Counted from the first letter of the stretch, positions 35,190 to 47,800 are shown. The stretch: 64,000 nt of DNA from Apricaphanius iberus (GCA_028564705.1 JAPXFQ010000997.1:186001-250000); one strand, 5' to 3'. A program made the numbers and translations. The notes: generated by a model from the letters alone, not told the origin.

Positions 35190-35545
35190 TTCAGTTAAAG
35201 ACCCATGTAGGATAGAACCATTTGCACTACGTAACTTTATTTTACTGCACTGTGTGACCACACTTCGATCTGCTGCTGTCATTCACCTGCACATCTGTGA
35301 ATGGAACCCTGCTGCTGTTCTCATGTTAAAAAGGATGTTTATCTTTTCAAAGTTCTTTTATATACATACAGATTATAATATTTATAAAGACTTTAGCCTT
35401 ATAGCTCATTCTTTTTCTTTTTATTTATTTTATCTTTATTTATGTTAAATGTTTTATGTGCACGATTTTACCGAGAAAAATTCCTAGTTTGTGAACTTGT
35501 TCTCAAACAATGGCAATAAAACCGATTCTGATTCTGATTCTGATA
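34071..35545 (+). mobile_element. CR1/Rex1-like LINE, 5'-truncated
   Basis: It starts abruptly inside the reverse transcriptase and ends with a 3' UTR carrying GCAATAAAACC and a (GATTCT)n tail at about 35522-35545. The coding part is uninterrupted, so this is among the youngest LINE insertions in the window. No target duplication was recognised. Assignment to Rex1/Babar rather than another CR1-group lineage is tentative. Confidence 0.85.
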
Positions 35546-36129
35546 ACGGCGCATCCGTAGTTCACACCGCCCTAAACATCAGCATCAAGATTACAAAGTC
35601 TATGGTTGAGGCCGTCAGAGTGGTGTCGGAGTCTCTGTGGCGCTTTGTGTGCATTGGCCACGTCAACTTTTCAAGCTTCTCCTGCGTTTCAAGCGACAAA
35701 AGCCAGTAATGCAGAAGTTCAGTTAGCTGAACTTTACATGCTTTTAACGCTGTTAATAAAGCGCGTCAACCAATCAGAGCATCTCACTGTAGTGAAGTCG
35801 CTCAATGTCAACGTTAGCCTTTCTAACCAAACATCCACCAGAGAAAGGCCGCTTTGCAAGCTTCAGCATAAAAATGTATATGCTGTGTATATGAATCAAA
35901 CTAGTCACTTTGTGAGCGTTGTTTGATGCTGACAAAGCATGAGCTATGAAAGCATTATAATCCTTATTAGTAAAATTAGCCTTATAAAAAGTTGAGTAAC
36001 TTGCAAAAAATATATTTCAGCTTTATATATTTCAATACAAAAGAAAAAATATGGGATTGAATTTAAGGTTGAAACATCAGATCAGAATCCTTAAATACGT
36101 GTGTGTGTGTATATATTATATTATGTATA

Positions 36130-36207
<78 letters not shown>

Positions 36208-36215
36208 TATGTTGT

Positions 36216-36269
<54 letters not shown>

Positions 36270-37019
36270 AAATGTTGAATTAATTCCAGTAAATAGGCAC
36301 CTCTGTGGCTTCTTATTTGCTTTCTCTGATATGAATTGGCCTATTGTAAGCACAGTGAGGATCCAGCGCTGTCACCCAAGGCCAGTCTCCAAACCACTTT
36401 CCCTTTCAGTCTGTGTCGCAGTGCAACATTGACCTGGTAATGGGTTTCCTCTTGCATTCTGCAGAAAGGAAGGCCCTTTTAACAACATGACAACTTGATG
36501 GCCTTCTATTTTTTTTTTTCCGGGTGTAGGAATATTTCACAATTATAGAGTGTACTACAGTGTCTGGATTCTGAGCCAGGTGATTATGTTATGAATAGAA
36601 ACAAGTTGCAATAACTTATTTTTTTTAGGAGGAAGGAATATATAAGATATGCTTGAAGCTTTTTGAAAAATGAGACGTGAGGTGAGGCGTAGATGAAGAA
36701 GAGCATGGATGAGGCTGTTTTATCTTTGGACAAGGAAGCATGGGCCAGCAGGAGACTTGTCTGCGCCTCTTTCTGTAAAATTCTTGTCCACGCAGGATGG
36801 CAGGTCAGCATGATCTATTGCCTGGCTCACAGAGAGCTCAGCCAAGACCACAAGAGAGTTATTGGACTAGCATCCCGTAGATGAAAAAGAAGTTAAAAGA
36901 TACACACTTACCTTGGCTCGAAATGCTAAACAACGATGTTGGATAACCTGCTAATGTTTTGATTTGATTATATGCCATACACTGTTTATTTTTTTCTTTC
37001 TTATGATGATTTCTAACCC
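35546..37019. other. Unclassified sequence around an AT microsatellite
   Basis: Apart from the dinucleotide tract at 36098-36266 nothing was assigned. Open frames at 35606-35926 and 36693-36884 show no motifs. Confidence 0.3.
36098..36266. repeat. Compound (GT)n/(TA)n microsatellite
   Basis: GT units at 36099-36110, then about 150 bp of mostly AT/TA dinucleotides, interrupted by ACATATATATGTTGTTGTAT near 36200-36220. Tyr/Ile-rich translations of this tract are artefacts. Confidence 0.97.
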
Positions 37020-37185
37020 CTGCTAAAGTGTTTATACCCTTTCAACTTCCACATTGTGTCACAGTCAAAACAATTATCTCAGTTGGCTTTCATTTTTGGA
37101 CCAACACAAAGTCATATATTATTATAAAACAGAAGGACAATGACATTGAAAATATAATTAATTTGCAAGGCATTTGCAATAAACA
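37020..37185. mobile_element. Tc1-like subterminal remnant
   Basis: GTTTATACCCTTTCAACTTC, CACATTGTGTCAC, GACCAACACAAAGTCATAT and AACAGAAGGACAATGACATT match, with gaps, the long subterminal repeat of a fish Tc1 family (a CCCCTTGAACTTTTCCACATTTTGTCAC-type end). Confidence 0.55.
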
Positions 37186-37226
37186 AACTAAATCAATAGT
37201 TAACAGTCCAACACTTTGAAGACTAA

Positions 37227-37780
37227 GGCTTCGTCCACACTAAGCCGGATAAGGTTATACGGGGAATTAGATGCCTAATGTTATCCACTCAACACGAGCA
37301 TTTACGCCCCGTTTAAGGTCCATTTAAGGTCCCATGATTGCGCAATCTAATGCCGACCTATGCATGTACTGGGCATGCACGGGGAAAAACAAAAAGAACA
37401 CAGATTGATGTGTATAATCTACGTCACTGTCGGCCCCTCTTGGATCATCTCCTGTGTCGCCTTCTCATTCGCAAGTAGGTTAGGGTTAATTTTGCAAACG
37501 TCTGAATTTGCAAAAGAAGCAGTAGCATAGCGAGACTCGTCTCCATCTTTGCTGTTGTCATTATCTGGTGTCGCGTTGTTGTCGTCATCAACTTAGGACG
37601 CAGCATTTGATTGACGTCGCTGCTCTGATTTAGCCGGGGACAATTCAACGCTCTCTTACCCAGCTAATACTTATCCGGCCACAGACCACAAACAAAGCCG
37701 CCTTAGTGTGGACGATAGGGGGGTTGTAGACTAGATACTTATACATTTAAGGTGTTATCCAGCTTAGTGTGGACGTGGCC
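37227..37780. mobile_element. Harbinger-like MITE
   Basis: A 554-bp element with inverted ends GGCTTCGTCCACACTAAGCC and AGCTTAGTGTGGACGTGGCC, flanked by TAA at 37224-37226 and 37781-37783. A 3-bp TAA/TTA duplication is the hallmark of PIF/Harbinger. There is no transposase. A minus-strand 67-codon frame inside has no motif. Confidence 0.75.
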
Positions 37781-37800
37781 TAAGACTTTAAGACTTTTAA

Positions 37801-38305
37801 AGTGACAGTGTGTAGTTTTTTCAGTACATCTTTGAAAATAGCCATTAAAATATTATGTAATAATAATTAAGTAAAGCACATTAATTGCAAAATATTGGCG
37901 AAATTGTAAAATATGACTTTAAAAATCAGTTTTAAAATGCATAGGCGCGGGTCCTCTTTTCAGGGGAAAGCCATATTAGATGACGTCTTTACTACTACTA
38001 GAGCCCAGACGGACAAAGCGCACGGAACAAGCCCGGTATGAAAACATCGATTTCCCCTCAAAATGTAAAAACGTTTCGCAAAAAATACATTTTTACCTCT
38101 TCTGTAGTTCCAAGCGATGACAGAGAGACTGATGTGCTCAAAAACCTTGCTGCAAATAGATAATTCTCAGGGAATTACGCGTTTGAAAACAGCGCTAGTT
38201 GGACCTCCGTTGTTGAGTTTCTTACTCGAAGACACAAATACTGCATGCTTGTGATCATTTAGGTATGCACTGCCCCTTACTGGCCGTAAATTACACACTG
38301 TGCCT
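37801..38305. mobile_element. TTAA-flanked non-autonomous DNA transposon, copy 2 of 2
   Basis: Same element and same 505-bp length as 18206-18710. The left flank TTAA is at 37797-37800; the right flank reads TTAT, probably a mutated TTAA. It starts 20 bp after the Harbinger-like MITE ends. Confidence 0.75.
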
Positions 38306-39329
38306 TTATGGTTGCTAACATTTTACTGCCCATTTTTTAACGCCAATCTGAATCAGACTGTATTGAAACCAGTTTTGAAATACTGTCACAATATCCGTAG
38401 TTGGATATTTGTCTAGATTTTGACATTAAAGGTTGAACATGGAACATTTTCATAAAAAGCCACATTAAAAAAAGATAGACGCATGGGGCTTTTAGAGGGG
38501 TGCAGAAATGAAAGGACAACTTTGCCTAAAAAAATTTGAAAGACACAGTCTTTATTACCCAACTACATGGTCATCTCCGTTTGGGTGGTACTAGGAACAA
38601 TCGTGGAGTCAGCAAGTCAAGCAGCTGTTTCAGAGACCCGGATATATTATTATCCTTCTAAGGAGAGGAGTGGACGCAGAAGAACAGAAACTAGAGTAGT
38701 TTTAGGTGAAGCCGCCACTAGATGGACCCACATAAAACATTTCCATGTTATCAAACTCACACAGAAACGGCGACTTTCGTCCTGGATCAATAAGCTAACT
38801 CACTAGCTTACTTGACTAACAGTAACTGTTAGTTAAACTCCTATAAAATACATGCCTCACTGGACACAGTTCAGCTTGGTCACTGAGCACATTGGCAGTG
38901 AATTAAGAAACCCAACAGCTGGAATGATGTTTTTATTGTTGCAACTACAAACCATATAAAATAAATATTGCTAACATACTCATGTTCCATTTCGAACCTT
39001 TAATTCGTTTCAATCTAAACCAGAAAATCTTTGCATAGGACAATGTTTAGAGTTGTTATCACACAGGTCTTTTTGTATGTTTGTTAGTTAGAAACATAAC
39101 TTAAAAAGTTTGATGGATTTTAGTGATTTATTTTATTTAATTTTTTTATTTTACTTAGACAATGTCTGCAGTGAGACAGGAACGGGTAATTAGAATTTTG
39201 AGAAGATGTGTCTGGAGGGGTGGGTACTGAGCTGCTCTGCTGCAGGTCTGTGCTCTCAAGGCTTTATTAGTTTGATATCTAATGTGTTATTTATTTTTAA
39301 TTCCTTTGTGTGTTTAAGGTACCATTTGG
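38306..39329. other. Unclassified sequence
   Basis: No termini or exons recognised. A plus-strand 79-codon frame at 38567-38806 is without motif. Confidence 0.3.
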
Positions 39330-39640
39330 TAGGTTTTTTGGACAAATATCAACCTGAATGTTGGGCAAATTGTTCAGTTTTGGACTCACATGACCACAGT
39401 TCCTTCTTCCCAATATTTGCTTTATCCACTATGTTTCTTTTGGCAGTATTGACATATGGGTTTCTTTAAAACATGAATTTCCTCTTCCACAGAGGCCAGA
39501 TATGTTGTGTGAACAACAAATACTTGTCCTGTAAATATCTCGCACTTTAGCCCAAATGTCTCATCTGTTTTTTTACAGCTGCTGTTTTTCGATAGATACA
39601 CAATGACAGGGTAGGTTAACACTAACAAGTAAAAGGTGGA
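39330..39640 (-). mobile_element. Tc1-like transposase remnant, minus strand
   Basis: GTTCAGTTTTGGACTCACAT, GACCACAGTTCCTTCTTCCC and AGAGGCCAGATATGTTGTGT are, with decay, the complement of the catalytic-core DNA of a Tc1-like transposase. No frame survives. Confidence 0.5.
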
Positions 39641-39748
39641 CTGAATAGGTGTTTAAAAAAAGAGGCTTTAGCAATAGCTGGATGACCCCAAGCATAAACG
39701 ATTGTGCTGAGATTGTTGATCAGGAAATAGGCCAGCTGACAGTTGTGG

Positions 39749-40189
39749 GCAGTGATGCCAGTAACGCTTTACTTAGTAGCACGTTACTCGTAATAGGACT
39801 ACTAATGACTAATCTAAAACAATACTGTATTTCAATACCAGTAATCAAATTAAAGTTACTTTTTCAAGCCACTGTGTGTTACTACTTTCGTAAATTTGGT
39901 CTTACATACGTTCTACAACACTGCTGCCGTCTTTTTCTATTGTAATCTGAAAATTAAAAAGGTGATTACCTCATCTACCGTTGCATCTACTGTAAAGTAA
40001 GTATTGACAAAAACAGTTATTGTTGTAATGTTGAGGCAGTGTGAAGTGTGAGTGTGTAGTGCTGAAAGCAACTAATAAAGTAACTTTTAATACCATAGTT
40101 ACTTTTAAAATAAAGTTTTCAGTAAATTAACTACATTACTTTTGGAATGAGTAATCATTACTATTTCGAAGTAATTGCGACAACACTGC
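39749..40189. mobile_element. Non-autonomous inverted-repeat element (hAT-like?)
   Basis: The left end GCAGTGATGCCAGTAACGC and the right end GTAATTGCGACAACACTGC are imperfect inverted repeats. TTGTGG occurs immediately outside each end (39743-39748 and 40190-40195), consistent with a target duplication. This family is common in fish genomes. Superfamily assignment is uncertain. Confidence 0.6.
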
Positions 40190-40243
40190 TTGTGGGTGAC
40201 ACTGAGTAAAAATTGAAGATGAAACTGCTATACTTAACCTTAA

Positions 40244-41069
40244 AGTAGAACTGCCGTGAAATTCCCTGCAACATTTGGGCCCTTTTTAGCCACATTCTAA
40301 GTACCTTAATACTATATCAAAGGATAGCTTGCCGTAATTCAGCCTTGTTGTAGAATTGCAGGTGTGACGAGGTGGCCCTTCTGTGAGCATTAGGACAGAA
40401 CGACTGGGTTTTGGAGGGCGGGGCCTAGGCTATGCACTTCTGTGGTCAATGAGTCTCTAACGATATTTCGAATGTTCAGCTATAATATATAATCTTTTTC
40501 CCCCAAGTAAAAACATACTAGAACCAATGCTACATAAACAAACTGGGGTATTAGCTGTGAAGCTAATTCTGAATGTTAGGTATGAAGCTAATTGAAAAGT
40601 GAACAATTCAAATGCCACACGCTTCGGCAGTCGGTCGGACACATTCCCTGCATAAATAAAATCTATCCACAAGCTTTTCAGTGGCTCAGAAGTGGTGAGG
40701 ACAAAAATATTCATGTTCTCTTTTGAAGACCCAGGTACAGTGCAGTTTGGATGTGGTCTGGACTCCATGCTGTTGGTTTGTTGTTTGCCTGTTACCGTAG
40801 TTTTCCATGCCAATGAGGGAGGGACTTGGAGGGTGTAGTTTGGGGAAGGTGGTAATTGTCTGGAACTCAACACATAATATGCTGAAGCGTGTCGTCATAT
40901 GCTGAACTGCCAAACAGCCCGTTTCTGTGTGCTAATTTTACTATGTAGGCAGACATACCCCGGAAAAAAGGAAAGACTAATCAGTAATTTTAACCCCTTA
41001 GGCAGGCTGGGGGAACTAAAAGATATGATCAAAAACCTCAAAAAATGCTAATTTTATGCCAGGTCCACT
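40244..41069. mobile_element. TTAA-flanked inverted-repeat element, second family
   Basis: An 826-bp element with ends AGTAGAACTGCCGTGAAATT and AATTTTATGCCAGGTCCACT, flanked by perfect TTAA at 40240-40243 and 41070-41073. A 139-codon minus-strand frame (40457-40873) inside shows no recognisable domain. Probably piggyBac- or Kolobok-type and non-autonomous. Confidence 0.65.
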
Positions 41070-41259
41070 TTAATGTTGACTTGATTTTAACCAATTTTTT
41101 TCCTAGCAAACTGTTCCCAGTTAGGGAAATAAGAGGCAGACTGGGTTTGCACTGAGAGGTTTCCCTCCACAGGGTGCCAGATAGGGAAGGCTACCGATGC
41201 CATCAGCCAAGAGTGATCCCCTACATCGCTAGAAAAGGTAAACATGGCCATGTTATTGC

Positions 41260-41282
41260 AAAAAAAAAAAAAAAAAAAAAAA
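41260..41282. repeat. Poly(A) tract
   Basis: About 23 consecutive A between two inverted-repeat elements. Confidence 0.95.
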
Positions 41283-41940
41283 CTGCTAAAAGTTAAGGCT
41301 GTCAAAATTAACACACCAATGTGGGTCGCTTAATTCCTAGAATTAACTATTTTTTTCTTTTTTTTAACGCAATTAACACTTTCACAGAACACCCTGTTTA
41401 TAATTCAACCCATAACACATCACTTCTCCTTCCTAATCAGCCAAACTGTGGATTGTTGTGCAGCGGCATGTGTGTGTGACCCTAAATGACGTGTGTATAT
41501 TATTATTGGCATATTGGGTTGATATGATAAGTCCATAAGTTGTCAGTGGAGGTTTTCTGTCCACTTCGAATGTCAACTCACCGTGCACAGTGCACAGTCT
41601 AAGTGCTCGATATTTATGTTGATTCATCCACGTTGGCTCACTGTATGGCTTCATTACATTTCATAGTGAGATACCACTGTGTTACAAAATATGCAATTAT
41701 TCAGTCCAAGTGATGTTTTCTGACTTAAGTTAGTTCTAACTATTAGCAAAAGTAGCTACGTACATTTTCACAATAAGAGTGTTAATTCCCTGTTGTAAAG
41801 AACTGGGATTTTATCTGCTGAGTGTTTTACTTGATTTATGTGATGTTTAACACAGACTGCTGATATCCAAATGTTAAGTTTATTTATTGTTTATATATTT
41901 TGGTTAATTCTATCAATCTTTTTGGGGTCATATTTATTAA

Positions 41941-42828
41941 AGGGGCTATATCATGCAAAAACAAGTTTGTGGAGTTTTCAACCATATGGTAGTGCAATTT
42001 TCTCATAGAAACCCCCCACCAGAATGCTTTTTGGCTTAATTCACGCTTGTCTGAGGAATCCTCCTGAATTCTTCTCTCTGAGCAGCTGCATCTCCCTCTC
42101 CTAGAAAACGAAGGAGTTTTCAACTAGTGACATCACTGGTTGACAGTTGAGTGCTAGGGGTGTCTGCACTGCCCTTACAGGCAGAGCGGCTTACCCCTGG
42201 TAAGTTTTCAAACACACCCTCTTTCTTCTCACAGCTAATGGGTGCTTCGGTTTTTGGCAGCTTTTTTACTTTCACTGTGAAAACACCTATTTGGCTGCAT
42301 TGATTACAGGATTTCATTCTACATTCCTAAAGAACAGAAACTGTATCTCAGAATGTACAATAGACGGGTGCAAACAACACACACAGCTTTTTTATATACC
42401 CGGCTGGAAAGATGTGCTTACTGGACTCAGCTGTGTTGGTTTGGGCTCTGTTTAAAGCCTGGAGATTTAGCAAATGAAATAGGCTTTTAATCCGAACGAC
42501 AACAACAACAAAAAATCAAATAAACCAAACGTCTGAGCCCTTAATATAACAAAGTGTCATTGTGGTACTCTGTGCTTTTCAAATAATTCGTGAGAATACT
42601 GTTTGTGATAAAGCTTAGCACTATTTATTTCTGTTTGATCTGTTCCTGGCTGTGCAGCGGGGGATGCATAGAGAAACGACCCTTTTCACTTTGTGGTCTA
42701 ACATTAACTACAGGATACAAGTTACATTTCAGGACAAATTAATACTGTATAACACTAACGGTAACATTTTATCATATATATGTCTATCCCAGAAGTTGAA
42801 AGCTGTAAAATAGCATGACATAGTCCCT
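41941..42828. mobile_element. TTAA-flanked inverted-repeat element, third family
   Basis: An 888-bp segment with ends AGGGGCTATATCATGC and GCATGACATAGTCCCT. The left flank is TTAA (41937-41940); the right flank is TTGA (42829-42832), one change from TTAA. No coding frame was recognised. Confidence 0.6.
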
Positions 42829-42946
42829 TTGATTTTCATTGATTTACAGCTACACTGTTATTAATTAGATCAAAAGTTTCAATAGTTTAAAAGCCCTACA
42901 AAAAATTTAAATGAATAAATAAGGCATAAGTAAAACCTAAATGATC

Positions 42947-43515
42947 TGTGGTAATTCTGTAAACTTTTATCATTCAGAAAGTAAAAGTCTGTTTTAATTA
43001 GCTTGCATGATAGTAAAGAAATGTTTTGTCGAGCATTGTTTATGCAGGAAAGCTTTTAAGTCATAAAACTCTGGGGTGAGTTTAAATTGCAAAGCTGTAA
43101 AAACAGGATGTTTAGATAAGAAACTGGGAGAAAAGTTTTAGAGAAGCAGATAGCCATTTAACCATAAATTTTTATAATGAACCTTTGACCCAGAACACAG
43201 ACACCCATCTTCGGACTCCAGGATTCTCTGACAGCAAATCATGGCTAAGACACTGTTTGGAAATGTTCTGATTGGATGGAGTTAGAAACGCCTAAAGTCC
43301 TGGCGAGGGCCGGTTTCTATAAAGTTGTGAAATGAAGATCAGTTAATTGTTCAGATTTCTTTAAGTCTGGACCACAGAGAAACTAGGGCAACTTTCTCTG
43401 TAAACTGCAATTTGTTAATCTGTTCAAAATAAATGTTAAACTGGAAATTGGCTCCATTTTGTCCCTGCTTGAACATGCATTGAATTACTTATGATAATTA
43501 TTTAATTCAACAACA
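42947..43515 (+). repeat. 5' LTR
   Basis: It starts TGTGGTAATTCTG and ends TTCAACAACA. The presumed promoter is TATAAA at 43318-43323 and the poly(A) signal AATAAA at 43428-43433. It matches the 3' LTR closely except in a stretch of about 200 bp (43195-43390). Confidence 0.9.
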
Positions 43516-43518
43516 ATT

Positions 43519-43534
43519 TGGTGACCTCGACGTG
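43519..43534 (+). promoter_or_regulatory. Primer-binding site, tRNA-Trp type
   Basis: TGGTGACCTCGACGTG differs at one position from the complement of the vertebrate tRNA-Trp 3' end used by avian sarcoma-leukosis viruses (CCTC instead of CCCC). It is separated from the LTR by ATT. Confidence 0.75.
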
Positions 43535-43667
43535 TGCAGGGTTTTTGGACCGAACTCCAGTTATTTTTTAAGTTAATTAACGGACATGTATTTGCTCTAT
43601 TGACAATCTGCGCAGAGTTGCGTAGTTTTTTTTTAATTCTATTGATTGGTTAATCTAACATTGGGTA

Positions 43668-44024
43668 ATGTTGTCATGCAAGTTAAATATGTTTTTTGTT
43701 TTTGTTTTGAGCAGATTGACTGTTGCAAGCCCGTGGTTGAAGCGGCTCCATTGTATGTGTCTGTCTTCTGAGCAGGACTGCGACTGCTTTGTGCTCCGCA
43801 GAGAGACACCGGTGCCTGCTGGGAGATGGAGTTTGTTACTCTGCAGGACAATGGAGCAGATGGACCGGATGGTGCGTTCCCTTCAGCGACTCAAAATCGG
43901 AACCAAAGTGCGGATCGGGGCTGGAGAAGTGGCGATCTCAATTACGGAAGGACGCTTTCGTAAGGTTGTTCGAGGCTGGCAAACGGAAAATAGATTAAGG
44001 AGCGCCTGGGTTGCCCTCTGTTAA
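43668..44024 (+). other. Open frame in the 5' leader of the LTR element, function unknown
   Basis: 119 codons starting 150 bp after the primer site. The C-terminal half has a basic/Met-rich stretch (EQMDRMVRSLQRLKIGTKVR). No match to gag or any known domain could be made, and an alternative frame is also open over part of it. This is the longest frame in the element, in the position where gag would start. It could be a short leader protein, a gag relic or chance. Confidence 0.25.
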
Positions 44025-44831
44025 TCTGAACGGATTACTTTGAACTGCTTGCGTTTCTTTCAAACGTGCGCGTCAGCACCGCAAATTGAAATGGGAAAAT
44101 GATCCGGCATTTTTGGTGAGGTCCGATGAGGTTAGTGTTTTAAATTCTGCTTGTACAAGTGTGTGTCTGTATGTGTGTGTGTGAGATGTTTTTTACGCAG
44201 GCGCTTGGCGAGAAGTGCTGGTGATGTTGCGTTCTGGGTTAAAATGTTATAGTATAAATAATGAACTCGAGTAGAATAAATAAATTAACATAGATAAATA
44301 AATATATAACTGAATATGATAGATAACTGAAATTAAATATCTATAAGAATTAGTTGTGAACATTTACGACAGGCCATCAGAGCGGCCGCCCTAAGCTAGG
44401 AGCTAATTCTGTCGGAGTTGTTTGCTTGATAGCACGGCTAACATACGATAGCTGTGCCTATATGTTTTGATAAATAAATTAGTGGTTATAGGCGGTTTTC
44501 TGCCATCTGTTCGAGTCTTTTGAGGGGTTTTCTGGAAGCCGGCGCCAGGAAATTTCTCAAAGCGGACTACGAAACTTGTAACAGACTGGTCTGACACCTC
44601 CGCGATAAAATAATTAATTGGGTCTAAAAGCCACAGCTTATAAGGTTGTGTTTTTTTGTTAATGGTTTTGGGCTGTAACGGACGTAGTTGAATCGGTGTT
44701 TGCTGTGCGGGACGGCTAAAATTGGAAAAATATGTTTCAGTCCGCGTGGACGAACAGGAGAATGTTTTGTTCGTGCCGAATTAAAGTTTGGTACAGTGGT
44801 ATAAATTGTGCGGATTAAGTCCTGGTATTGC

Positions 44832-44839
44832 GGTAAGTC
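44832..44839 (+). promoter_or_regulatory. Candidate splice donor in the LTR element
   Basis: CGGTAAGT is a near-consensus 5' splice site about 1.3 kb after the primer-binding site. Its use is inferred. Confidence 0.35.
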
Positions 44840-47800
44840 ATCTTCTGAAGTGTTTGTTGTGATTTTTTGGAGTTTTTCGCCGTACGTTTTTGTACTGTTT
44901 TGCCTTTCGTTTCACAAAGAACGCTAACGGTAGCACGTTGCTATAGGCTGTTGTGCTAAGCTAGCGGTGGTGGCTAACTGCATGTTCTATTTGTTGCAAG
45001 CTGAAAGTTGATTTTGGATAGAAAGTGATTACAGACTCCTGCAGACGATTGTCTTGTTAAGACTTAAACGAATTTGGATTTTGTTAAATTTTTCTGGTTA
45101 ATTAGGATGTAAAAAGGCCTCGGGAAAACTGCTCAGATAACTTTTGGTTGCTACTCCCTTTCGGCAATGGTTTAGCACATTTCTACGAAGGGCAATTTTT
45201 TTAAGGTGTTTCATGTTTAACTGAACTGTTACGGTACGGGGATTACAGATTAACAAGTACATGCTGAATTTGGTTAACTGGTTTTACGAGGGGAGCATGT
45301 AAATTTATTTGGGATAATTATGCATGTTACAATTAAACGAAAATGATTAAGAACAGTTACTCATGAGTCGATTCTGACTTGGTGTAGTTTTAATTTTTGA
45401 TTTCATCTTTAAAATTAAAAAGAGGGAGTTTATAGTCAAAATAAAAGATGCATTTTTGAATCTTTAAATAGGTGGATTTTTTTGCTTTTTTGATTGATCT
45501 AAGCAGGAGTTGTTAAGTTGGCCTAAATAAAGATAAAGCTATAAGTAGTAATTATAAGCATTTAACGAAAAGCAAACGGTATTAATTGGAAAGCAACAAA
45601 CTGGTTTAAATTATTTTGATAAGCACCGTGTTGAATGGTACAGAAAATGAGTCTGTGATTTAAATAAGTATCATTTATGCTAAAATTATGTTTGGCTTAT
45701 TTCTGATGGCTCTATAGACTTTAGAAATATAGCTTGGTCTCTGAATGAATGACCTAAAGGAGACTGGTGTTAAATTATTTACACAATTGAACATTCTTAA
45801 GGATTTTATGGACAAAAATGCTTATTGGAGTTATCAAAATTCAACTGGGGCTCAAGAAATAACCCAGTACACTTCAATTCCGTTATAAATTAAATGTCTT
45901 TACCATGCAAAACAACACTTATTATAGTGATAGTTTATAAACTAATGGGATTTGAATGTTTGGTTTTAAAAAAGAAAACATTAAAACACAGAGTCATCTT
46001 TAAGTAATCAGTTTGTTTTTTAACAGACTGGGGATAAATTTGGAATTGGTCTAAGGATTGAAAGTAACAATTAAAGTCTTAGGTAGATTTATTTAAGAAC
46101 AAATAATGAATGTGACCGAAATGATGGTTTAATTTGAAAGTAAGAAGTAAATTCTAAATTCATTTATTCTGATCGTGTAGAGGCAAAATGTGATTGGACC
46201 AGCTACATTGAAGTAATTTTTACCATATATTTGAATGCACATTTTGTTTTGACAAATAAGAATCGGTTTTGGTTTTGAAATTTAAGATTAATCTTTCAGA
46301 TGTTCTTAAGTTAGTTTATTTGATGCTGAGAGTAAATTTACAGGTCCTAAAACATTTTGGAATAGATCTGATCCTAGAATAATGACATAATATATCATTT
46401 GATTAGTGGGGACTCTGTAACTGACAGTTTATTTAGATTTTTGATTTTATTTTCTTTATTTTTTCTTATTTTTATTTTTTGTTTTTTCCTCTTTCTCTCT
46501 CAAAATTTATATATTTGGTTCGATTTGGATTATGACCCAGATTTCTGAACTGCGGTCTGTTTATTAATTAGAACTTTGGAAAAAGTTAATTTGGGAAGCT
46601 GGATTAAAGAAAGCGTGATTCAGTGGTAATATATTTGACGTCTCTAGAAGCTTCAATTTAATTTGGTGTTTATCATTGGAGAAAATACAATAAAAAAGAA
46701 GCCTGAGAGGAAAAGAGGGATACTGAAAAGAAAAATGCTGGTTTTTATTTTTTAGTCTGTTATTATTTTATTTTATTTTTTACCCTCTTTTATTGATTTT
46801 TTTGTTTTGTGTTGTTTGACTGCTGAGGGGAATTAGACTATTGTGCATCCTACGAAAATTGAAGAGGAGTTTTAGTTGAAAAAATCATTTTGACTATGTT
46901 CAGTTCTTTCACAGAATCGGACAGATGTTTTTGAAGTATGAAAAGTTTTCATTGTTTACAATCAAGAATATTTGGGCAAGTGACCACATTTGGGTTTGTT
47001 TAAAGAGGAATCATATAAGCAAAAGTACTTTGAATGGATATTGGATTGTGTTAAAAAAAATATATACTTTAGGTTTGGCAAATATTTATAGGGAAGTTGT
47101 TTTGTCAGTGATTTAAATCTTGGATTTTTCTTTAGAAATATAGATAGACTTTGAAGTATAGCAAACTGAAGACTGTTTTTGTAAACTATGTTGTGTTATC
47201 AGTGAGTACTCTTCTCTGGTTTTGTTTTAAACATTTGATGTTTTTAACCTTTTTCAACATCAACAACAGTTATCTCAATGTAAGTAGCATACTTATATTA
47301 GCAGAAATTATTAATTGATTAAAGGGACAGAGTCAGGGAAAAGTGGTGTTAAGTCTGATTACAAAGGGGTTTAGTTCAATATGAGCTATTCGTCTCAACC
47401 TCAGTGAAGCGAAACCAGGAGAGCCACTTTTACATAGAGACTTTTAAAAAAAAAAGGGATAGAACCTTTGCAGATGGTTATTGCCTTTATTTTTGTTATT
47501 GCAATGTTTTAGTGGTGTATTAGCAATATCTAACAGAAAAATCCAGCCTTTTTGTTCGTTTCTTTTTTGATTTAATTTTGTTTTTCTAAGAACTAAGTGA
47601 GTTGATGAGATATTGCGATGCTCCATCTTTATAAATGTTTAATTTACACATGAGATGAAAGAGACATTTATCAAATTGAAAAAATTGAGGAAGGCATTGC
47701 ATTGATGAAATATAGAATATAAATTGGATGAAAAATGAAGGATTCATTAATTAAAATACGCAGGGGAAGTATTAGAACAACAGTTTAATTAGACGTATAA

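Noticed and set aside
36051..36353. Tyr/Ile-rich open frames on both strands
   Set aside because: They are translations of the AT dinucleotide microsatellite.
47320..47380. TTAAAGGGACAGAGTCAGGG resembling another TTAA-type MITE end
   Set aside because: No matching opposite end was found inside the LTR element.
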